NCBI GenBank assembly: GCA_005880175.1
Contig: VBJR01000224.1
Coordinates: 1 to 16,042, forward strand
Length of the DNA: 16,042 bases
Origin: Chloroflexota bacterium
GTDB lineage: Bacteria > Chloroflexota > Dormibacteria > Dormibacterales > Dormibacteraceae
Direction: 5' to 3'
Shown here: piece by piece, positions 1-4,713 of the stretch
Layout of the letters: each line of letters begins with the position of its first letter
How positions within the stretch are numbered: position 1 is the first letter of the stretch
Notes under the pieces: model-generated
Database searches by the model: none
Seen by the model: the letters and a program-made list of their open reading frames with translations, nothing else
What the model was told of the DNA's origin: nothing
Translations under genes and position numbers: made by a program

Positions 1-45
1 GTGGACGGCGGCACGGGAATGGTCACGATCCTGCCCGGGGGCTGA
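1..45 (+). CDS. C-terminal end of an unidentified protein (partial)
   Basis: The first frame is open from base 1 and reads VDGGTGMVTILPGG before a TGA at 43-45. Only 14 residues are visible, so no function can be assigned. The stop lies 17 bases before the malonyl-CoA decarboxylase start on the same strand, which would suit an upstream member of the same operon. It could also be chance open frame at the window edge. Confidence 0.35.
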   Translation: MDGGTGMVTILPGG

Positions 46-62
46 GCGCGCGGCGTGGTGCG

Positions 63-1493
63 ATGATGCAGCCGAGGGTGAGTCGTTCGGAGGACGTCGG
101 GCGGCCGCCGGGCTCCTGGTTCGACACGCTGGCGGCGGGGCTGCGGGCCCGGGCGACGGCCCGCCGGTGGACCGCCGAGCGCAGGGTCCGCGAGATCCTG
201 GACCTGTCGGAGCAGCTGCTGGCCCGGCGCGGCGAGGCGTCGGTGCTGACGATCGCCGGTCAGGTCGTGGCGGCGGTGGACCGGCTGGACGAGGAGCAGA
301 CGGCCGCGCTCCTGGGCGCGCTCGGGGACCGGTTCGGCCCCGACCGAACGGCCGTGGATGCCGCGATCGACGACTGGCGGACGCGGCACGACCCGCAGGC
401 CATGCTCCGGCTGTCGGCGGCGGTCGAGCCGCCCCGGCAGGAGCTGTTCCGCCGGCTGAACATGGCGCTGGGCGGCACCGCGACGCTGGTCCGGCTGCGG
501 GCGCGCCTGCTCGAGCTGCTCGACCGGCGGCCGGAGCTGGCGCCGGTGGACGCGGACCTGCGCCACCTGTTCGGGTCCTGGTTCAACCGCGGCTTCCTGC
601 GGCTGGAGCGGGTCACGTGGGACACGGCGGCGTCCGTCCTGGAGCGGCTGATCCGGTACGAGGCGGTGCACGAGATCCGGGGCTGGGACGACCTCCGGTC
701 GCGGCTCGCCCCCGACCGCCGCTGCTACGCGTTCTTCCACCCCTCCCTGCCCGGCGAGCCGCTGATCTTCGTCGAGGTCGCCCTGACCCGCGGCCTGCCG
801 GAGGCGATCGCGCCGCTGATCGACCCGGGCCGCGAGCCGGCCGAGCCGGAGCGGGCCGACACCGCCGTCTTCTACTCGATCAGCAACTGCCAGCCGGGCC
901 TGCGCGGCGTCAGCTTCGGCGACCTGCTGATCAAGCAGGTCGTCGCCAGCCTGGCCGTCGACCTGCCCAGGCTCAAGTCGTACGCCACGCTCTCGCCGCT
1001 GCCCGGCCTGGCGGCGGCGCTCGCGAAAGAGGGTCCGGGCGCGGAGTTCACCCCGGCTCGCGTCGGGAAGCTGGTCGCGGAGCAGGCCGAGGAGCTCTGC
1101 GCGCTGGCCGGGGTGGACGACCCGGTCGCGGCGCTGCGCTCGCTGCTCGCCGCCGCGCCGCCCCGGCCGGCCGCGGTCTCCAGGGCGCTGGCCCGCCTCG
1201 CGCTCGCGTACCTGGTCCAGGTCCGGCGCGGCGTCCGGGTCGCGGACTCCGTGGCGCACTTCCACCTGGCCAACGGGGCGCGCCTGGAGCGCATCGACCC
1301 GGACGGCGACCTCGGGCCGTCCGGCCTTCCGTCGCTGGGGGTGATGGTCAACTACGTCTACGAGCTCGGACGGGTGGAGCTCAATCACGAGAGGTACGTC
1401 GAGAACGGCTGGGTCGCGATGGCGCCCGCTCTCCGTTCGGCGGCGAAGCGCGTGGAGGCCGTCTGGTCTCCGAAGGAGTCGGAATCATGCTGA
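63..1493 (+). CDS. Malonyl-CoA decarboxylase
   Basis: The 476-aa product should convert malonyl-CoA to acetyl-CoA and CO2 in the cytoplasm. The C-terminal catalytic half has the family blocks in order: FFHPSLPGEPLIFVEVAL (about 235-252), FYSISNCQPGLRGVSFGDLL (about 270-289), the YATLSPLPG segment, HFHLANGARL (about 399-408) and GVMVNYVYEL. The histidine near 401 corresponds to the family's catalytic His, and the serines near 272-274 lie where the human enzyme has its active-site Ser. The helical N-terminal half (about 20-180) matches the oligomerisation domain of the family, and the length is normal. ATG at 63 and ATG at 66 are both possible, and neither has a clear ribosome site. The end overlaps the next gene by 7 bases. 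In rhizobial mat clusters such enzymes serve malonate use, but no malonyl-CoA synthetase or malonate carrier is visible here. Confidence 0.93.
   Translation: MMQPRVSRSEDVGRPPGSWFDTLAAGLRARATARRWTAERRVREILDLSEQLLARRGEASVLTIAGQVVAAVDRLDEEQTAALLGALGDRFGPDRTAVDAAIDDWRTRHDPQAMLRLSAAVEPPRQELFRRLNMALGGTATLVRLRARLLELLDRRPELAPVDADLRHLFGSWFNRGFLRLERVTWDTAASVLERLIRYEAVHEIRGWDDLRSRLAPDRRCYAFFHPSLPGEPLIFVEVALTRGLPEAIAPLIDPGREPAEPERADTAVFYSISNCQPGLRGVSFGDLLIKQVVASLAVDLPRLKSYATLSPLPGLAAALAKEGPGAEFTPARVGKLVAEQAEELCALAGVDDPVAALRSLLAAAPPRPAAVSRALARLALAYLVQVRRGVRVADSVAHFHLANGARLERIDPDGDLGPSGLPSLGVMVNYVYELGRVELNHERYVENGWVAMAPALRSAAKRVEAVWSPKESESC
1473..1478 (+). promoter_or_regulatory. Ribosome binding site of the MetE-like gene inside the decarboxylase gene
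   Basis: AAGGAG lies 8 bases before the ATG at 1487, within the last codons of the malonyl-CoA decarboxylase gene. It fixes the start of the downstream gene and implies translational coupling. Confidence 0.7.
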
Positions 1494-2689
1494 CCGCAAC
1501 CAGGGACCTGCTGCTGCCGACGACGGTGACCGGATCGTGGCCGCGGCCGTCGTGGTTCGACACGAACCTGTTCGGGCGCCCGTTCTCGTCCGGGATGGCC
1601 GACGTCAACTTCCGCGAGCGCTACGTGGACGCCATCAGCTGCGTCGTCAGCGACCAGGAGCTGGCCGGCCTCGACATCGTCACGAACGGCGACTACCACC
1701 TGGACGCCGACCTGGCCGGCCGCTCGTGGTTCTCGTACCCGTCGGAGCGGCTGTCCGGCGTCTCCGAGTTCGACACCGAGACGACGGCCGAGTGGTCCTA
1801 CCCGGTCGGCAGCTGGCTGAACGAGATCGTCGGCGGCTGGAAGTACCACGCCGTCGTGGACAGGGTCGGGCCGCGCGTGCCGCTGGAGTTCGCCAAGATC
1901 TGGCGCGTCACCCAGGCCCGGGCGCGCAAGCCGGTCAAGTACGGCACGATCGCCGCCGACCTGGCCTCGTCCGTCCTCACCCTGCGCACCGGCGCCTACT
2001 CGGACAAGCAGGGGCTGATGTGGGACGTGGCGACGATCCTCAACCAGGAGCTGCGCCAGCTCGCCGCCGCCGGCTGCCAGGTGATCCAGATCGAGGAGCC
2101 GGCCATTCACAGCCAGGCCGCGTACGGCGCCCCCAAGGAGACGCTGGACTTCCTCGTGGACCTCTTCAACCACACGGTCGAGGGACTGGAGGGCGTCGAG
2201 CTCTGGATCCACACGTGCTGGGGCAACCCGGGCGCGCAGAACTGCTTCGACCCGAGCATCTCCTACGAGCCGTCGCTGGACATCTACCTGAACCGGCTGA
2301 AGGGCGACGTGTGGACGATCGAGTCGAAGGAGAACGGCCACCGCCTGCTGCCCGCGTTCGCGCCGTACAAGGGCCGCCTGCCCAAGAAGGTGGCGGTCGG
2401 CATGATCAGCCACCGGCAGCTCCAGGTCGAGACGCCGGACGAGGTGGCGGCCGACGTCCGCCAGGCGCTCGAGTACATCGACGCGGACAAGCTGGTGCTG
2501 TCCTCTGACTGCGGCTTCGGCCGGCAGGGGGTGCCCCGCCCGATCGCGTTCTACAAGGCGGCCGCGCTGGCCCAGGGCGCGAACATCGTGCGGCGGGAGC
2601 TCGGCGCCGCCGAGGCCGAGGTGCGCGCGGCGGACCCCGGCCTCCAGGTGGACGTGCCGGCGCCGGCCCCCGCGCTCGTCAGCGACTGA
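1487..2689 (+). CDS. MetE-like cobalamin-independent methyltransferase (methionine synthase II family)
   Basis: The 400-aa protein belongs to the UROD/MetE-like barrel superfamily and corresponds to the catalytic C-terminal half of MetE alone. It opens with LLPTTVTGSWPRP, the usual beginning of this family. The zinc ligands expected from MetE are all present: H242 and C244 in WIHTCWGN, E279 in TIESKENG, and C342 in SSDCGFGR. The segment VIQIEEPAI matches the family's conserved 'xDEP' region but with E for D. Such proteins transfer a methyl or alkyl group to a thiolate held on zinc. Short homologues include core methionine synthases and epoxyalkane:coenzyme M transferase, and the substrate here cannot be read from sequence. 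The ATG overlaps the decarboxylase stop as ATGCTGA, with AAGGAG 8 bases upstream. The tail after about residue 375 is Ala/Pro-rich and probably disordered. Confidence 0.85.
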   Translation: MLTATRDLLLPTTVTGSWPRPSWFDTNLFGRPFSSGMADVNFRERYVDAISCVVSDQELAGLDIVTNGDYHLDADLAGRSWFSYPSERLSGVSEFDTETTAEWSYPVGSWLNEIVGGWKYHAVVDRVGPRVPLEFAKIWRVTQARARKPVKYGTIAADLASSVLTLRTGAYSDKQGLMWDVATILNQELRQLAAAGCQVIQIEEPAIHSQAAYGAPKETLDFLVDLFNHTVEGLEGVELWIHTCWGNPGAQNCFDPSISYEPSLDIYLNRLKGDVWTIESKENGHRLLPAFAPYKGRLPKKVAVGMISHRQLQVETPDEVAADVRQALEYIDADKLVLSSDCGFGRQGVPRPIAFYKAAALAQGANIVRRELGAAEAEVRAADPGLQVDVPAPAPALVSD

Positions 2690-3342
2690 CCGGCGGCTCC
2701 GCCGAGGCGGATTCCGCCGACGGAGTCGTACGCGGCGCCGGGTCGCCGACTGTTCGGTGGAATCCGCCTCGAGCGCCCGGCGTCCCTTCGGCCAGCCGCC
2801 GGATCATCTCCTGGAAGTTGGCCCCCTCGTTGAGGTGCGGGAAGGGCTCGCCGGGCGCCTCCACCCCCAGGAAGTCGCAGAACGCGCGCGTTGTGCTCCT
2901 CGAACCGCTGGATCACGTGGTCGCGGTCGGCCGTGCCGGTGCGGCCGTCGAACGTCTTCCCCATCAGCCGCCGGCCCATCTCGGCGATGGCGTGCGGCGA
3001 GGGGAGCTGCTCGTTGCGGGAGGCGGTGAACAGCGTGCTCTCGATGCTGTGCCACCAGCGCTCGGGGTCCCGGACGGTGAGGACGACCTTCGCCTCCGGG
3101 TAGCGCTCGGACAGCTCGCGCCAGAAGTTGCAGGCGGGCCAGTCGGTCGTGGACTCGTACTCGCCAAAGATGGCGTCCCACTCGATGGTCTCGCCGCCCA
3201 GCGCGGCCACCCAGAGCGGGCCGTGCTCGGGGTGCTTCAGGAACTCGACCATGTGGTAGCAGGGCCCGAACCCGATCCGCTCGAGGGCCGCCTTCAGCGA
3301 GAGCGTGCCCGTCCGTCCGAAGCCGGCTCCGATCACCTTCAT
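2679..3342 (-). pseudogene. Sulfotransferase family protein, broken by internal deletion and frameshift
   Basis: From the ATG at 3342 the protein starts MKVIGAGFGRTGTLSLKAAL, the 5'-phosphosulfate binding loop of the P-loop sulfotransferase family. It continues through WPACNFWRELSERYPEAKVV and TVRDPERWWHSIESTL, the 3'-phosphate binding region, to RFEEHNARV. At about 2881-2890 the family's next segment, roughly 20 residues around 'VPxxRLLVYxVREGWGPLC', is missing and the frame changes. The proper C-terminus (FCDFLGVEAPGEPFPHLNEG, then FQEMIRRLAEG) follows in another frame and ends at 2679. The frame read from the start instead runs as Gly/Ala/Arg-rich sequence to 2551, antisense inside the MetE-like gene, which is what a lost frame looks like. 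An ATG at 3351 (MEGMKV) is an alternative start. A sequencing or assembly error would also explain the break. Confidence 0.75.
2703..2771. terminator. Long hairpin between convergent genes, probable terminator
   Basis: The arms 2703-2720 and 2754-2771 are complementary over 18 bases, with a single G-T position that still pairs as G-U in RNA. The loop is 33 bases. It begins 14 bases after the MetE-like stop and lies in the convergent interval before the sulfotransferase remnant, so it could stop transcripts from either side. No U-tract follows, so a different role, such as an mRNA 3' stabiliser or a mobile repeat, is possible. Confidence 0.5.
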
Positions 3343-3369
3343 GCCCTCCATTCTCGACCGCCGCCGACC

Positions 3370-3408
3370 GGCACAGCGGCACACTGCCAGGTCTGCCGGC
3401 GCTGTGCC
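3370..3408. promoter_or_regulatory. Inverted repeat upstream of the sulfotransferase remnant, possible operator
   Basis: GGCACAGCG at 3370-3378 is perfectly complementary to CGCTGTGCC at 3400-3408, with 21 bases between. It sits 28-66 bases upstream of the minus-strand start at 3342 and before the plus-strand gene at 3558, in the divergent region. The placement suits an operator or a leader hairpin. No regulator is identified. Confidence 0.3.
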
Positions 3409-3520
3409 TGGCGCCCCGGCGGCGGGGCCAGTACGGTGTCGGCGTACCTCCACGGCGAGGGCATGGCTCCGGGGTGAGTAGCGCGAGGATGCTCAGGGTC
3501 TCCGATCGATCCCTGGGCAT

Positions 3521-3553
3521 CCCGCCTCTCCCGGCGGGCATCACCAGAGGAGG
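3521..3553 (+). promoter_or_regulatory. Leader hairpin and ribosome binding site of the 166-aa gene
   Basis: CCCGCC (3521-3526) pairs with GGCGGG (3533-3538) around a 6-base loop. It is followed 7 bases later by AGAGGAGG (3546-3553), a strong ribosome site 4 bases before GTG 3558. The ribosome site decides the start. The hairpin could modulate access but is short. Confidence 0.45.
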
Positions 3554-3557
3554 CCAC

Positions 3558-4058
3558 GTGTCAGCGGCGACGGACTACCTGGACGCATGGATCGAGAAGG
3601 CTCATCTGCGGGCGCCGAGCCTCACCCGCGTCACCAGCCAGCGCTGGCCCGGGGTCGGCACGCCTCCCCACTGGAAGCCCGGCATCGCCAGCTACGGCTG
3701 GGGGATCAACGGCCAGGTGCTGCGGGACAGCTGCGGGACCGCGATCGGCCTGGTCATCGAGACGACGGTCTGGTTCAGCGATCGCGGCCAGGACCTGTCC
3801 CACGCGCCGCCGGACATCGGCCAGCAGTTCATCAGCAGCGACAGCGACACCGAGCTCCTGTACCTGACGCTGGCGGGGGACGACGTGCTGCTGCGGGCGG
3901 TCCTGGTGCGCTGGAACAGCGAGTACACCGTCGCGACCTCGACGCTGGACGGGCCCAGCCAGCAGCTGCTGTTCAGCGTCCCGGGGGCCGGGCCCAACGC
4001 GCCGCCGGCGCTCCTCGCGCTGTCGTTCGCCGACACGGGCGAGTTCGGATGGGTCTAG
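3558..4058 (+). CDS. Hypothetical protein, 166 aa
   Basis: No family is recognised. GTG 3558 is chosen because AGAGGAGG lies just upstream. The frame is open further back to 3474, but that part carries the leader hairpin and reads as low-quality coding sequence. The product (VSAATDYLDAWIEKAHLRAP, then about 145 residues) is soluble-looking, with no signal peptide or membrane segment. The middle is rich in beta-type segments: GIASYGWGINGQVL, IGLVIETTVWFS, TELLYLTLAGDDVLLRAVLVRW. It ends LLALSFADTGEFGWV. The composition is ordinary for an intracellular protein, and codon third positions are strongly G/C, which supports real coding. It stands alone: a broken sulfotransferase gene diverges upstream and an inverted-repeat element begins 3 bases after its stop. 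Confidence 0.6.
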   Translation: MSAATDYLDAWIEKAHLRAPSLTRVTSQRWPGVGTPPHWKPGIASYGWGINGQVLRDSCGTAIGLVIETTVWFSDRGQDLSHAPPDIGQQFISSDSDTELLYLTLAGDDVLLRAVLVRWNSEYTVATSTLDGPSQQLLFSVPGAGPNAPPALLALSFADTGEFGWV

Positions 4059-4061
4059 TTC

Positions 4062-4108
4062 GAGTTGATGAAGCACGAAGGCACGAAGAGCACGGAGACG
4101 CACGAAGG
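4062..4108 (+). repeat. Left inverted repeat of GxxExxY cassette
   Basis: This 47-base arm begins GAGTTGATGAAG and continues with tandem, slightly degenerate copies of an 8-9 base unit (CACGAAGG, CACGAAGAG, CACGGAGACG, CACGAAGG). Its reverse complement matches 4534-4576 apart from a 3-base indel, a 1-base indel and one substitution. It is even closer to the right arm of the copy at 12552-12595: 35 of 37 bases counted from AGCACGAAGG. Confidence 0.8.
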
Positions 4109-4116
4109 GACGGGGT

Positions 4117-4526
4117 TCAGCCGTCGAGCACTCGGCGCAGGCCGTGTTTGTGAGGTCGGAGTCGAAGTTGATTAGCAGGCCCAGCCAGCGCCCTGAGAGG
4201 CGCAGGTAGGTCAGGAGTTGGAGGTGGTGGACCGGCTCCAACCGCTGCACCGACTTCAGCTCCACGATGACCAGGTCCTCCACCAGCAGATCGAGTCGAT
4301 GGCCGACCCCCAGGGCCAGTCCCTTGTAGCTGACGGGAAGCGCCACCTCCTGCCGCTGCTCGAGCCCTCTCAGCTTCAGCTCCTGGCCCAGGCATGCCCG
4401 GTAGACCGACTCCAGCAGCCCTGGACCGACCTGGCGATGGACCTCGATGGCCGCGGCGATGACCTGATTGGAGACCACTTCGGCCCTGGCCTTGGCCGCC
4501 GGCTCGCGGTACCGGCTCGGCGCCAA
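4117..4526 (-). pseudogene. GxxExxY protein (PDDEXK_3-like nuclease fold), frameshifted near the 3' end
   Basis: The diagnostic motif is GLLESVY inside AIEVHRQVGPGLLESVYRAC. It is followed by the PDDEXK-like core VGHRLDLLVEDLVIVELKSV, which has the Asp and the E-x-K of the restriction-endonuclease fold. The C-terminal LQLLTYLRLSGRWLGLLINF is also typical. After INFDSDLT the family ending (KHGLRRVLDG, stop at 4117-4119) is in the neighbouring frame. A single missing base near 4140-4144 explains this and restores the normal length of about 136 residues. Without it the frame runs on antisense through the whole 166-aa gene to 3561. The start is taken as TTG 4526. There is no ATG, and the frame is open back through the repeat arm to a stop at 4575-4577. 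GTG codons at the start of the conserved part are alternatives. The biochemical role of this family is not established. Confidence 0.75.
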
Positions 4527-4533
4527 CCAGACG

Positions 4534-4576
4534 CCTTCGTGCGTCTTCGTGCCTTCGTGCCTTCGTGCTTCAACTC
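4534..4576 (-). repeat. Right inverted repeat of GxxExxY cassette
   Basis: This 43-base arm reads CCTTCGTGCG, TCTTCGTGCC, TTCGTGCCTT, CGTGCTTCAACTC. It is the inverted partner of 4062-4108. On the minus strand it encodes a peptide of the RRHEGTKTHEG type directly in front of, and in frame with, the GxxExxY gene. Confidence 0.8.
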
Positions 4577-4713
4577 ACTCAAGATGATCCGCTTGCACCA
4601 GCCCGCCACCCAAATCCCTTAACGGCCTCCCCGCCTCGAACTGCGGCTGGAGTAGTCGCACCCGTCCGGACGTGCCCTTGCGGGCGGGCCGCGCAACCGG
4701 CACACTCTGGTCC
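4577..4713 (+). promoter_or_regulatory. Probable leaderless promoter of the STAND gene (-35 4678-4683, -10 4701-4706)
   Basis: TTGCGG at 4678-4683 and CACACT at 4701-4706 are spaced by 17 bases. The -10-like hexamer ends 7 bases before GTG 4714, so transcription would begin at or next to the start codon, as is common for leaderless genes in actinobacteria. No ribosome site precedes the GTG, in agreement. The rest of this gene-free stretch shows nothing else. The match is by eye and the -10 is imperfect. Confidence 0.4.

Larger units (their letters stand above)
4062..4576. mobile_element. GxxExxY cassette bounded by inverted CACGAAGG-type repeats (copy 1)
   Basis: About 515 bases lie between two imperfect inverted repeats (4062-4108 and 4534-4576) that agree at about 41 of 47 aligned positions. 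The only gene inside is a minus-strand GxxExxY protein (4117-4526) that fills the interval almost completely. Base composition is visibly less GC-rich than the flanks, with several TTG, ATT and AAT triplets. A related but gene-less copy is at 12411-12608. There is no transposase and no obvious target duplication: the left flank ends AGTTC and the right flank starts ACTCA. That it is mobile is inferred from repeat architecture and the second copy, not shown. Confidence 0.6.

Noticed and set aside
2551..2678. Minus-strand extension of the sulfotransferase frame into the MetE-like gene
   Set aside because: The family ending occurs in a different frame at 2679-2880. This extension is out-of-frame Ala/Gly/Ser/Arg sequence.
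3561..4116. Minus-strand continuation of the GxxExxY frame through the 166-aa gene
   Set aside because: It follows only from the frameshift; the sequence is low-complexity and antisense to a well-supported plus-strand gene.
4135..4150. Programmed ribosomal frameshift at the end of the GxxExxY gene
   Set aside because: There is no slippery heptamer with a downstream structure. A simple one-base loss or sequencing error explains it better.
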